64,000 nucleotides of DNA from Cinnamomum chago. Its lineage: Eukaryota > Streptophyta > Magnoliopsida > Laurales > Lauraceae. Positions 32,308 to 44,800 of the stretch are shown in pieces. Position numbers and translations under genes: made by a program. The notes beneath the pieces were generated by a model, which was given only the letters and a program-made list of their open reading frames with translations, did no database searches and was not told the DNA's origin. Each line of letters starts with the position of its first letter. Position 1 is the stretch's first letter. The DNA is taken from positions 79,569,422 through 79,633,421 of the forward strand of contig CP142456.1 of assembly GCA_038049695.1 (NCBI GenBank), read 5' to 3'.

Positions 32308-34725
32308 TCATTGTGTTGGCTTTAAACCCATTCTCCTCGATAAATATAACACTTGATCTATTGGTATACCCTTTGTAAGTTGATCTGCAATATTCTCCTT
32401 TGATTTCACATAATCAATGGAAATAATGCCATTTGAGAGCATATGTTTTATAGTGTTATGTCGACGTCTTAAGTGCCTTGACTTTCCATTATACATATGA
32501 CTTTTAGCTCTACCAATAGCCGCCATGCAGTCACAATGCACACATATGACCGTTACAGGTTGTGGCCATATTGGAATATCTTCCAAAAAATTCTTAAGTC
32601 ATTCCGTTTCTTCCGCGGTTTTATCTAAGGCTATAAATTCTGATTCCATTGTTGAACGTGCAATATACGTTTGCTTTTGCGATTTCCATGATACAACAGC
32701 CCCTCCAAGTGTAAAAACATAACCACTTGTGGCTTTCTCCGTATCATTCGAAATCCAATTGGCATCACTATATCCTTCCAAAACAGGAGGATATTTTGTA
32801 TAATGCAATCCATGGTTTATTGTATATTTTAAGTATCTTAATACTCTAACCAAAGCTTCCCAATGAGCCTTTGATGGATTGCTTGTATACCTTGCCAATC
32901 TATTTACTGTATATGCAATATCTGGTCTTGTGCGATTTGTAATGTATTGTAGTGTTCCAATGATACGTGAGTATTCCAATTGAGATACACTATCCCCATT
33001 ATTTTTCTTTAAATGATATTTAGGATCATAAGGAGTATTACATGGATTACTATCAAATTGACCAAATTTCCGAAGAACTATTTCCACATAATGTGATTGG
33101 CTAAGTACATAACCATCATTACTCCTTTGAATTCGAATTCCTAAGATAACATCGGCCTTTCCCATGTCTTTCATTTCAAAGGTTGAATTCAATATTTTCT
33201 TCGTGGAATTTATTACATCTAGGTTTGATCCCAAAATGAGCATATCATCCACATATAAACATACAATTACACAAGAGCCATTTAAATTTTTTTTAATATA
33301 AATACATTTATCACATTCATTGATCCGAAATCAATGCGATAACATTGTATGATCGAACTTTTCATGCCATTGTTTAGGTTCTTGTTTAAGTCCATATAAG
33401 GATTTTACAAGTTTACACACCTTTTTCTCTTGCCCTTTCACCACAAAACCTTTAGGTTGTTTCATATAAATTTCTTCATCTAACTCACCATTTAAAAATG
33501 TAGTTTTTACGTCCATTTGGTGTATATCCAAATTGTAAACAGCCGCAATAGCAATTAACATCCTATAGATGTAATTCTAGTTACTAGTGAGTATGTATCA
33601 AAGAAATCTAGCCCTTGTTTTTTACAGTAACCTTTTGCTACTAGTCGTGCTTTATATTTCTCAATACTACCATCAGGCTTCAATTTCTTTTTGAAAATCC
33701 ATTTGTAACCTATTGGTTTGCAACCAGGTGGTAAGTCTACTAACTCCCACGTGTTATTTTGTAAAATGGATTCTATTTTGCTATTTATTGCCTCTTTCCA
33801 ATAAATAGATTCAGATGAATTTATTGCTTCTTTATATGTTTGTGGATCAGCTTCAGTGAGAAAAGTTAGAAAATCAGGTCCAAAGCCTTTTGCAACCTTC
33901 ACTCTTTTTCCTCTTCTTGGTTCTATCTCTTTTCTTTGGGTAGATGGTGTATTTTCATTTGATTCCAAGTCCTTGTCTTGTACTCCAGATGATGAAGCAC
34001 CATCATTATCGTGACTTAAATCATGCAACTTTCTTTTATTTCCATTGAGACTGTCCTTGTATGAAAATATATGCTCAAACCATTCGGCATCATTAGACTC
34101 AATGATGGTATTTACTTGGATATCCGAAATTCCAGATTTAAATACTAGAAATCGGTATGCCGCACTATTATTGGCATATCCAATCAACACACAATCAATA
34201 GTTTTAGGTCCAAGTTTAACTCTCTTTGGTAAAGGAACTTGAACTTTTGCTAAGCAACCCCACACTTTCATAATTTTAAAAGCCAGTGGTTTCTTATACC
34301 ATTTTTCATTTGGAGATTGATCACTCCTTTTTGGTGGAATTCTATTCAAGATTTTGTTAGCAGTAAGTAGAGCTTCACCCCAAAAATTTAATGGTAAGTC
34401 TGAGCTACTAAGCATAGAATTCATCATGTTCTTCAATGTTCTATTTTTACATTCAGCCACCCCATTTTGTTGAGGAGTGTAGGGTGCTATCGTTTGGTGA
34501 ATAATTCCATGAGAAGCACAAGATTCTGCAAAAGCATTGGATTCATATTCTCCACCTCTATCCAATCGCAGTATTTTGATCTTTTTGTTTAATTGATTTT
34601 CCACTTCAGCTTTATATTTCTTAAACATATTCAAAGCTTCATCTTTGCTATGTATTAAATATATGTAACAATATTTACTACTATCATCTATGAAAGTAAT
34701 GTAATAATTCTTTCCTCCACGACTT
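32308..34725 (-). pseudogene. Copia polyprotein remnant: integrase core, RT, RNase H
   Basis: Read right to left. The integrase core has D (FIDDSS), D ([10 protein letters not shown]) and E (QQNGVAEC). The RT has the [24 protein letters not shown] and [10 protein letters not shown] motifs, the last being the YVDD catalytic centre. RNase H has [18 protein letters not shown]-type context, [11 protein letters not shown] and ADQLTKG. Breaks: frameshifts near 33560 and 33300, and a Trp-to-stop change at about 32597 before LKNFLEDIP. Such proteins copy and integrate retrotransposon RNA; this copy cannot make the full product. Confidence 0.9.
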
Positions 34726-34910
34726 GGGAGCAACAAGGATGGTGATTGGTGGCCTAGAAATGCTTGGATCAAGAATGGTCTCTTATCTCAGTCGCAAGAG
34801 GCGTCAATTCTTATTTGGTTGTCTAGAGTTCAAACTTGGAACGGTCACCTTCCCCCACCCAAAGGCTGTACTGCCTCTTTCGAACTCTCTTCCCTCACCC
34901 GAGGGCGCCC
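34726..34910 (+). repeat. 185-bp direct repeat, right copy
   Basis: Same sequence as 30828-31012. Here it continues into CACCTCTTCCGAGG, which is not present after the left copy. Confidence 0.85.
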
Positions 34911-35152
34911 CACCTCTTCCGAGGTCTTCTCCTTTCAGCAAAGGGCTATGGGACCCAACCTCCCTAAGCGGGGATATATATATATATATATATGGTTTTT
35001 TTTTTTTTTTTTTTTGCTAACGGAGAGTTCAGTTTCCGGTCCTTTAGGCTGGACTAGTCTCTCAAACCTAGAGAGAAGCTGAGTAAAACCCCTGCAGCCC
35101 CCAAGTAATAGCACTAGTGGACTCGACCTTCGGTTCCAAACTTCAAAAACTA

Positions 35153-35648
35153 TAGGTGGCAAATGGCTTAGGTCCATAGGTGGGGCCGGGGTCTAGAGTT
35201 TGGAGGCCAACCCAATCCGACCCATTCTTAAAAAGGGAGTCTTGATCACAAACAAGCCCCTCGTGCGGGTCAACCTGACCCTACCCGCTCTAACCCAACA
35301 ACTATGTAGGTCAACTCAGTTAACCTGACGTGACCCGACCCAATTTGTAAAAGCCCATCTCAGGTACAACACTTCAGTTCAAGAACTATATGAGGCCCAC
35401 GCCCACTTTTCTGTCTGTAAGAAGTTACGCCAAAGTACATTAATATTTTCCTAGTCCGTGCACTGAACCAATCAATCTAATTGCTAACCCATTGGAAAAT
35501 TCGGGTCAAGCACGGGCCATGGGCTACTCTCACCTAATTTGTTTTTATAAAGGTCAAGAAAATGTGACCCATACTTTATGTGGGTTGGATTTGGCGGGTC
35601 TTAAATAGGTCCATTTAGTTGGGCCGGTCAAGTTAATTGCCATCCCTA
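35153..35648. repeat. Possible hAT-like non-autonomous element
   Basis: The ends TAGGTGGCAAATGG and, inverted, TAGGGATGGCAATTA resemble the hAT element at 2754, and the interior has GGCCC/GACCC words. No matching target duplication was found, so the call is tentative. Confidence 0.4.
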
Positions 35649-35904
35649 ATTATAAAACCAGGATATAGTTGTTTGAAAATATGCAGTAAGTGAGCTTGGT
35701 CATGGGCCAAGAATAAGTATTAGCTTCCATTGCTATTTGATTCAGTCCAAGACAAGTGGGCTCGTCTTGGACAGACCCAAGTTTCACTCTAGAATTAAAG
35801 GGGTGGGCCCAAGATCAGAACGTCCAGAATCCGGATTGTTGCATGCACCGTGCAATGCATCTATATTACTAAGGGAATGTAGTCTCCATTCGTTTAACCA
35901 CAGA

Positions 35905-36274
35905 GCCCACATCGCATGGGTCCATTACATAATGGGTATCCGGTGGGTCCTCCTTCGGATCCACGGATCGGATGGGTTATCGGGTGGCCCACTTGGGTCC
36001 CGATATCAACGCAATAAACTGAATGGCCCAAACAATGACTGAAACTTAAAAAAAAAAAAAAATTCTCGCTTCTTAACTGTTTCCTAAAACGCGTACTCTT
36101 CATTTCTCTGATCAAACGTTGGATGTTTGGCCCACCTTGCACAGGTCCATCACCTACTGGGTTGCCCATGGGTCCTCCTTCAAATCCACGGATCAGATAG
36201 GTCATCGGGTGGCCCACCTGGGTCATGTATCAACACAAGAAACCGAATGGCCCAAACAATGACTGAAACTTAAA

Positions 36275-36305
<31 letters not shown>

Positions 36306-37637
36306 ATTCTCAATTCTTAATTGTTTTCTAAAACACGTACTCTACCTCTCTCTGATTATAAGCAGGATGGTGGGCCAAACATGGCCCACATCACAAGGGT
36401 CTATCACATAATGGGTCTCCGATAGCTCTTCCTTTGGATCCATGGATCAGATGGGTCATCGGGTGACCCACCTGGGTCCCGGTATCAACGCAAGAGCCCA
36501 TTAAAAAAAAAAATTCTCGCTTCTTAATTGCTTCCTAAAACACATACTATCCCTTTCTCTGATCAGACGTTGGATGGTGGGCTAAACAGGGCCCACCTTG
36601 CACGGGTTCACCACCTACTGGGTCGCCCATGGGTCCTCCTTCGATCCACGGATTAGATGGGTCATTGGGTGGCCCACCTGAGTCCCAGTATTAACGCAAG
36701 AAACTGAATGGCGTAAACAATGACTAAAACTTAAAAAAAAAACAAAAACAAACAAACAAACAAACAAAAATTCCTAATTCTTAATTGTTTCCTAAAACAC
36801 GTCTTGTCCCAATATTAACGCAAGAAACTGAATAGCGTAAACAATGACTAAAACTTAAAAAAAAAAAAAACAAACAAAAATTCTCAATTCTTAATTGTTT
36901 CCTAAAACACGTCCTGTCCTTCTCTCTGATCAGACTCTGGGCCCACCTCGCACGGGTCTACCACTTAATGGGTCCCCGTTGGCTCCTCCTTCGGAGACGC
37001 TGGTTGGCCCACCTCTTAAGGGTCCACCACCTAATGGGTTGCCGGTGGGTCCTCCTTCTGATCCACGGATCAGATAGGTCATCCGGTGGGCCACTTGGGT
37101 CCCGGTATCAAGTATCAACGCAAGAAAATCAAGCGAAACAACTGTATGGTCCAAACAATAACTTAAACTTAAAAAGAAAATTCCAACTTCTTAATTGCTT
37201 CCTAATATAAGTCCTCTCCCTCTCTCATATTAGACGCTGGATGGTGGGCCAAACAGGGCCCAAATTGCACGGGTCCACCACATAATGGGTCCCTAGTGGA
37301 TTCTCCTTCAAATCTACGAATCGGATGGGTCCTCCGGTGGCTTACCTGAGTCCCAGTATCAACGCAAGAAATTAAATAGACCAAACAATAACTGAAACTT
37401 AAAAAAATTAATAAAATTTACACTTCTTAACTGCTTCCTAAAACACGTACTCTCCCTCTCTCTGATCACACACTAGATGGTGGGCCAAACAAGGTTCACC
37501 TCGCACGGGTCCACCACCTACTGAGTTACTTATGGGTCCTCCTTCGGATGCAAGGATCAGATGGGTCATCGGGTGACCCACCTAAATCTCAGTATCAACA
37601 CAAGAATGAACCGTATATAGCACGGGGTATTGCTAGT
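35905..37637 (+). mobile_element. Tandem array of about 200-290-bp units ending in a Helitron-like 3' terminus
   Basis: The marker GGTCCTCCTTCGGATCCACG recurs, with variants, near 35945, 36171, 36428, 36630, 37047, 37311 and 37536, plus an extra partial near 36985. Each unit has a GGTGGGCCAAACA part, a GGGTGGCCCACCTGGGTCCC part, CAACGCAAGAA, an A-run and a CTAAAACACGTACT part. The array stops at CCGTATATAGCACGG (a short hairpin), then GGTATTG, then CTAGT followed by T, which matches the Helitron 3' rule (hairpin, CTRRT, host T). No helicase is encoded and the 5' TC end was not found. Confidence 0.6.
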
Positions 37638-38008
37638 TAGATGGAAGTGGAAGTGGAATTCCTTTCATGGGGCTTTTTGTAAAATAAGTTGGTCTTAGAG
37701 GCATTTGTAGAGGGAAAAGGACAAAAGGCCCTGGCCAACATGTTTTGTCGTGACTTGGCAGTTGATATCATGGTCAGCACCACCGCACTTTCCGCTCAAA
37801 TTTCCAGGAAAAAAGTAGCATAACGTGTCGACACCCGAGTGAAGGCAGGATCCCTCTCTAATCCAACGGTTCATGTTTTTTATGGTTCAGATTTTCTTGT
37901 AACTCAACAATTTTGTCACAATCTCATCTTCCCCAAGTTGACCTGTAATTTTCATTTTGATGGATTAGTTTTCAATTTTTTTTTTCTTACTACTTTGGGT
38001 TACTAGTC
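37638..38008. other. Intergenic DNA, no gene recognised
   Basis: Unremarkable AT-rich sequence between two repeats. Confidence 0.4.
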
Positions 38009-38011
38009 TAA

Positions 38012-38477
38012 CATTATGTTTGAGAAGGGGAAAGGGGAGGGAGGGAAAATTTGAGGGGAAAGAAAAATGAAGGGGAGGGGAGGGAAGAGAAAATTAATTT
38101 TACCTCCTCTTGTTTGGATAGTAAAAAAAGTAGGGAAAATAAAAGTGAAAAAGTGTAATTTTATTTGTTTGTGAGGTAGAGAGATAATTATCATTTTATC
38201 CTTATTTTTGCAAAAGCTTCGAAATTATATTTCACAAATTAATAAAAAAACAAAAGGACAGTTCCGTCATTTGACAAAAATTCCCTTCTTTGCCTCATAT
38301 TTTTCCCCGATTTTGAAGGAAAATTTTTGAAGTGGGCCCCACACTAATTTTACCCTCAAATTCCCCTCCCTCACTTTCCCTCCCCCTTTCCCAAACACTC
38401 TCAATTTCAACATTCCCTTCATTTTCCCCTCTTTTTTTTTTCTTTCCTCTCATTTTACCTCCTTCCCAAACGATATG
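38012..38477. mobile_element. Foldback MITE (466 bp) with TAA target duplication
   Basis: The left end CATTATGTTTGAGAAGG and inverted right end CATATCGTTTGGGAAGG form terminal inverted repeats, and purine-rich/pyrimidine-rich arms (GGGGAGGGAGG versus CCTCCCTCACTTTCCCTCC) extend the foldback. TAA stands on both sides (38009-38011 and 38478-38480). A 3-bp TWA duplication is typical of PIF/Harbinger. No coding. Confidence 0.65.
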
Positions 38478-38480
38478 TAA

Positions 38481-39406
38481 GGGTGTGATACTTCAACATG
38501 AGGATGTTTAATTTTGTTTCATAAACATCTATGGAATTCTAGATATAAAAAAGATTTTTTTAAGTGATTTTCTCTTCCAACAAAAAAAAAAAAAAAAAAG
38601 AATCCGAATCCATCTACTTATAGGATTTGGATCGAGGACAATTATATCCACATATTAAAAACATAAATCTAAGTTTTAAGGTGTCCATTGTTTGTGTATA
38701 TATCCATTTACGTACGTAAGTAGTGAAGATGCTTAATGATATTTGATGATTTAGGGAGCTTTAATCATTAACCATTTAATAGCCTGACTTATACATTTGA
38801 AAATCTTATATTGAAGCGCTTTTATCTAATTCAACTAATTATGCATGGACCTAACCACTACATTACACAATATCGACAAACATATAATCCCTCTTCAGAC
38901 ATATCTCAAAAGTAGTTAGATTGGGCGAGCACCCATGTCATGTGGGGTTATTGTGCTAGTGTTATCTAAAATCAGATCCCCTTTCTTTCAAATTTTGTTT
39001 TTATTTGATGTGATCTGAATACAAACCATAGTTTCCATGTCGGATCCGGGGATATGGCTCCGAGTATTTATCTATGAAGATGGATCCGAGAGAAAATCCC
39101 CCACAGTTTCACCTTAGATCGATGTAATCTGTTTGCATCCGCGACCATTATGGCATTTTGGTAGTTTTCTCTGAAACAAGACTAGTTTTGCAAGCCTGTC
39201 TAGTGCTGTCGAGTCACCGATGTCATGTTGAGAAAGAGTTGCAAAGACGCAAAGGAGGTCATTCTCATCTCAGTCTCATCTCTTCTTATATTCCTTGATC
39301 GTAAAATTCTTCCCCGCAAGACAGTCTTCTCTCTCTGTTATCTTCTCACTACTTACTCTCTTTCTTTCCAAAACCCCATTGCATTCTTAGACAGAAAAGA
39401 GAAAAC
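38481..39406. other. Upstream region of the MADS-box gene
   Basis: No TE with definable ends and no other gene. The last 200 bp are pyrimidine-rich (TCTCATCTC, TTCTCTCTCTG) and probably hold promoter and 5' UTR. No clear CArG box was identified. Confidence 0.45.
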
Positions 39407-39588
39407 ATGGGGAGAGGAAAGGTGGAGCTGAAGAGAATCGAGAACACAACTAGCAGGCAAGTCACCTTCTCCAAGCGTCGCAATGGGCTTCTCAAGAAAG
39501 CCTTCGAGCTCTCTGTTCTATGTGACGCTGAGGTTTCTCTCATCGCCTTCTCCTCTACTGGAAAAGCATACCAGTACTCCAGTCATGA
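39407..39588 (+). CDS. MADS gene exon 1 (MADS domain)
   Basis: 182 nt, the standard first-exon length. It starts at ATG after GAAAAC and ends CATGA before donor GTACGT, splitting a Glu codon completed by exon 2. It encodes the DNA-binding MADS domain, with [15 protein letters not shown] at its end. Confidence 0.97.
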
Positions 39589-41829
39589 GTACGTAAATCT
39601 CTCTCTCTCTCTCTCTCTCGAGCAGTGAAAGGTTCCTGCGGGGGTGAAAATCGAGCAGTGAAAGGTTCCTGCGGGGGTGAAAATCATATCATCAGCATTA
39701 ATTAAAGTCTTGATTTAGTTATGTTGAAATTACCTACATGAATTTTATTTCGCTATTTTAATTTTTACCGAGGCAAATTCACTCGGAAAATAATTATAAA
39801 CACATTTGCGTGTGTGTATGATCAATCATATTGTACTACCTATGTGTCACTCCAGAGCATATGGCATTTTGGTTTTGCAATTTTGATGCAGAATGGAAAG
39901 GACCATTTCTAAATATCGTAGCATGGCCGGGGTACCGGAGGTGAATGTCAGGCATCCAAGAACAATAGAGGTAACTTTGTATCTTTACAAATATATGTTG
40001 CTGATGTGGCTTATATAAATGTACTTGGTATTTCCAGCCTGATTGGCTTATATTGGTTCCTTTATTAACCTATTTCGGAGATATGTAGGGGCGTTACAGG
40101 TGTGAGGTGGGTCATGTCCTGTTGATATCCTGTATTGCATCTGCTTGATATTTAAAGCCATGCTTGAGAAATGATCCATTCTCTTTAGTACCAGCCCACC
40201 TTAGAGGAAAACACTGGATTTCAACCATCCCCTTGGCAGAAAAGAGACGAAATATTGATATCCTCCAAGTGATATTCACCATGGATAGAATCATTTCATG
40301 ATTCAACCCAAGGATATATAAATATCACTCTAATGAAAGGCCTATGATCACTTATCAATAGGTTGGTTATGATCCGATGTGTTCCTCTATCAAAATTTTG
40401 GCCTCAGTCCAAAGACTCAAGAATTTGAAGGGAATACAGGGATGTGTATCTGGGCTCATTCGGATCATTTCTCCTTGCTGATACAACAAAGACCAACACA
40501 GAGTTTTCTAATATCATGTCAAGATCTCATACGATTTTATCCTTATCATGTTAATCAGACCTCATTTTCTTAACTATCTATGACTCAATTCTTTTCTATG
40601 ACTCAAAATATAGTTTGAGAATATCCAGATAACAGAGAAGGAGGAAAATGGATGAAAGGAAAAGAGAAGGTAAAAAGATTTGAGATAGTTGGGCAGGATA
40701 AACGACAATTGGGCATATTGTAAAAGAGATGCATGCTTAACATGAAAGTGTTAAGGTCATCAAAATATTTAAGAATATGAGGTCTGTTTAACATGAAGAG
40801 AAGGATACAAGTGTAAGATTCTTAAATATTTGTTTGATATTGTAATATAAGTGAGTGAATGCTTTCATTTATTATTTGCTTTTTGCCATTTTAGTTTTGG
40901 AGAGCAGAGCTCGACAACTTGAGGAGATTAAAAGATTCCTTGGAAGCAAGACTGAAGTATGCATCACTATCACATTCTCTTTAAGGGCGAAAAAGATAAT
41001 AAGCAAACATTGAACTAACTAATATGATTTTTCCTAGGCATTTGACTGGAGAAGATTTGATGTCACTTAACATGAAAGAGCTAAAGCAGTTGGAACGCCA
41101 AGTGAAGGTTGGAGTCGAACGCATTCGCACTAGAAAGGTAATGGGATTTTTCTCATTGGATCGGATTGATGTTTGTGGAAGTGTGACTTATACAAAACAT
41201 AGTGTAAACACTTAATAATGAATTCTCTGCCCCTCCCACCCTCTCTCTCGGTCTTAGAAAGAGTCTCTGGACCTGAAACTGATATCCTCATGAATAGGCA
41301 TGCAGATGTTTCAACTTTACCCCTTTCGACTGAAAGAAGAAACTTCGAAAATGTTTAGAAAAGTAGACAGAATTTAAAATCTTCGCTTTTAATATGTTTT
41401 AAATGTAAATAACATGATAAAATATAAAGATGAAGAGAAAGGAGTTCAAATAAATTTCAAACTTTCGATTAAACACATTGAAAATTGACATCAGTCATGC
41501 AAGAAACCTCAAAGTATCGAGCGTAACCAACTGTTTTTAATGAGTTTTAAAAGTACATTCTCTCTCTTAATTTATATATATATATACATATATATAGGGG
41601 CCAACACTCCTAAACTGAAACAGTGATGGTCCCATAAATTAAAGACAATTGTCATTGTTTTTTGCATGATCATCATCTACAAAATTAAGATAATTTCAAT
41701 CAAAACTGGATTTTCTAATTCCATCAAACAAAAACCGGATATAATCAACTTTGATTTGTAGGACCAACACTATTCCAACTTAGAATAAGATAAGTTTTTC
41801 CTTTAAAAAGCCCTGCTCATATACATATC

Positions 41830-41864
<35 letters not shown>

Positions 41865-44800
41865 TTAAAAGAAGAATTAAGGGGTGCATCTAGTTACCCA
41901 TGATCCTTTCTTTGTATAATGTATCAAGCATTGATAGGCCACTTTGTAAAATCTAGTCGATTGGGCAATTCTAATCACACAAGTATAGACTCACTAAAAG
42001 AGTGGTTGTTACTAATGTTTTAAGATGCATTATTTATTTATTTTTATAATGAATTTGAAGAAATGCACAGCCACAGTCTTTGATACTAATCTTAATTTTA
42101 TTATTTTTGGGTATAAAACTCAGCAAGATGTCCAAAATCAAAATAACCATATTATATATTAATGACTATTGCTTAACTGGTTAGAGACATACTGTCATTG
42201 TTGCATGTGTTTAAGCCTTTTTTCGAAGGCAAAAAGGAGATTAAGAAAGAAACACTATCAAACAAGGGAAGTTGAACAATAGTACGTACGTACACACACT
42301 CTTACCCTCGTACATTCCATAAGATGACAAAAAGACCAACTCTCATTTCCTCGACGTCCCATGGAGGGGGCGGAGGAAATGGGAGAGTATAGTCCTGAAA
42401 AGGTAGAAAGTAACTTTGTACTTCTATGGACGGAACAATAGCTCTTATTATTATTTGATCCAACTCCATGCATGACTGCACGACGTACATAGCCTCCAGA
42501 GTCTATATGACCTATGACCCTCACTCTCTTTTTTCTAGTAAATCTCTGAAAACAGAACTTCTCTCGAACTTAGATACTCACTAATAAAAAGTTATAAAAC
42601 TAACCAACCACTAAAATCTCTCTATCATTAAACTAAGAACACCAAATAAAACATAAATAGAATGTAATTATTATCGTCAAAAATGTATTTTTGGTCTAGC
42701 TCGTGCTGGGTGTCTAAAGTGTAAGTTCGAGTACAAGTACTTTATCATTTTAGGAGAGCAGTTTATATTAAAACGAAACTAAACAGCACTTTGTTTTTAA
42801 TGTAAAAAGAACTTACAGTTTGAAGGCAGGAAAACAGTGCTCTGATGCTGTAGTTAGTAGATCAGATATTCGCTGATGATCAACGCTAGTGTTAACACTA
42901 TGTCCTTAAGACAAAATTCGCCCCCGCAATGGTGCTTACGAGTTTCAATGGCTTCTGTCTCCCAGGATACAATGATCTGTATCACAACAGTTGCAGCACT
43001 ATAAACTGTGTGTCTGTCGAACCAACTTGTGTATAAATACTCTCTCTTCTTGACTCAATGCAAGTGCAGCAGCAGCAGTGAAAAATGAATGACCAAAACA
43101 GCATGAAACGAGATGAATTTATAGCCTGCAATCAGGTCTCTTCACAGGGGTTGCAACTCTTAGGACTGGTTGCATCTCTTAGGACTAGGGTCACACCCTT
43201 TCATATATGAAAGGGCACACACCCCTTAGGGACACACCTCTTGGGACACACCCCATTTGAAAAAGGAAATTTTATTTATTAAATAAAGTTTCTCCAAAAA
43301 ATTATAAATGGGTAGTGGGCCGAGTCAGGCCCAACTCATGTGTGAAGCCCAAGCCCAAGCCCAGGCCCAGGTTCGGTGCGGGGCGGGGCGGCACGCGCGA
43401 GTGTGTGGTGGTGACCCTACCTTGATCTAGGTCCTCCCTCCCCCACAAAAGTGGGGTGCCCCTTGGGGCTCATCTTATACTACCAAGGTAAGTATATTTA
43501 TACCCAAGGGATGTTTTGCTCACAAGCAATGTGGGATCCAAGTTTACCACTTCCTTTTGTTTCCATGTTTAACATGTTCAAGTAGTGGTGTAAATGAGGC
43601 AATTTCTCATTCATTTCTTAATGGATTAGAGCAACCCAATACATGTTCTCAATCTACTCATGGAGTAGATTACATTCCCATGTATTCCCACCTAAAAAGA
43701 CAAGTGGGTCCCACGTTTATTTTGGCTCACAGATGACCAAAATAATGGGTCTTTCTAACCATTTTTCCAACAATCCCCCACATGAATGAAATTGACCGAA
43801 TGCAATGAAATGATATGCAGACACACAGAGAGAGTACAGTTTGAAATTTTCTGTATAGAGAGAGGTAGCTTGTGGCCTTGAACCTTCCCTTGTGAAGTAT
43901 TATCGGATTTACTGGTTGAACAGTGAACATGATGTCTTGAACTGTTTAGCCTTTTACGTAAATCGAGACAATAGAGTTCACACAGAATCTTTTCGGACAC
44001 AATTGGTTCTCATGATTGTGTTCATTTTGGCCCTGAACAATACCTGGTTTCATGAGTGCTTTAGAGAATTTAGCCTTATTATTCTCATAGAATCGGCCCA
44101 GTTCACACTCACATAGGTGATTCTTATTAAGAGTATCCTGCTATACCCTATCTGATTAACCAAGATATAAGAATCATTAAAAGCTTTGCTTACCCTAATT
44201 ACCGCTACAGGTATCACTTATTAATATCATAGGAATGAGCAGGAGATTTCGTCTCCATAGTGATATCGTTAAGTCACACACAATTCGGTTGTCCCTTTGA
44301 ACCCAGATCTTGGGATCTCCAGTCAACTAGGTTGGGTTACCATTATGGTGACTTTTCATTCGTAGGCTTTAAGCCCATTCCCCTCGATGAACGATTTACT
44401 TGCTCTCTCGTTAATCCTTTGGTTAACGGATTCGCAATGTTATCTTTGGACTTTATGTACTCAATTGTCATAATGCCATTAGAGAGCAGTTGTTTCACGG
44501 AATTATGCCTTCGACGAATATGTCGAGACTTACCGTTATACATTGTACTTTGTGCCCTTCCAATTGCTGATTGACTATCGCAATGAATGCAGATAGGAGG
44601 CACAGGTTTTGACCACATTGGAATACTTCGAGGAATTGACGAAGCCACTCAGCTTCTTCGCCAGCTTTATCCAATGCAATAAACTCAGATTCCATAGTGG
44701 ATCTAACAATGCATGTTTGTTTAGAAGATTTCCATGATACCGCTGCACCACCAAGTGTAAATAGATATCCACTTGTGGACTTTGAATCTTTAATATCTGA

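Larger units (their letters stand above)
31016..34725 (-). mobile_element. 5'-truncated Copia retrotransposon
   Basis: This minus-strand element keeps its 3' LTR, a non-coding 3' segment (31741-32307), RNase H, reverse transcriptase and most of integrase, and ends abruptly at about 34725 in the integrase. The 5' LTR, gag, protease and integrase zinc finger are missing. The break point coincides with the start of the second 185-bp direct repeat. Several frameshifts and a stop make it inactive. It belongs to the same lineage as the element at 42720-49618. Confidence 0.88.

Noticed and set aside
30828-34910. The 185-bp direct repeats as LTRs of the enclosed Copia
   Set aside because: They lack TG...CA ends and are not next to a polypurine tract or primer site; the real 3' LTR ends at 31740.
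35153-35648. Firm hAT assignment for this stretch
   Set aside because: Terminal words resemble the 2754 element, but no 8-bp target duplication is present, so it is kept only as a tentative repeat.
35905-37637. Tandem array as a CRISPR
   Set aside because: Units are long, diverged and contiguous without unique spacers, and the genome is a plant nuclear one.
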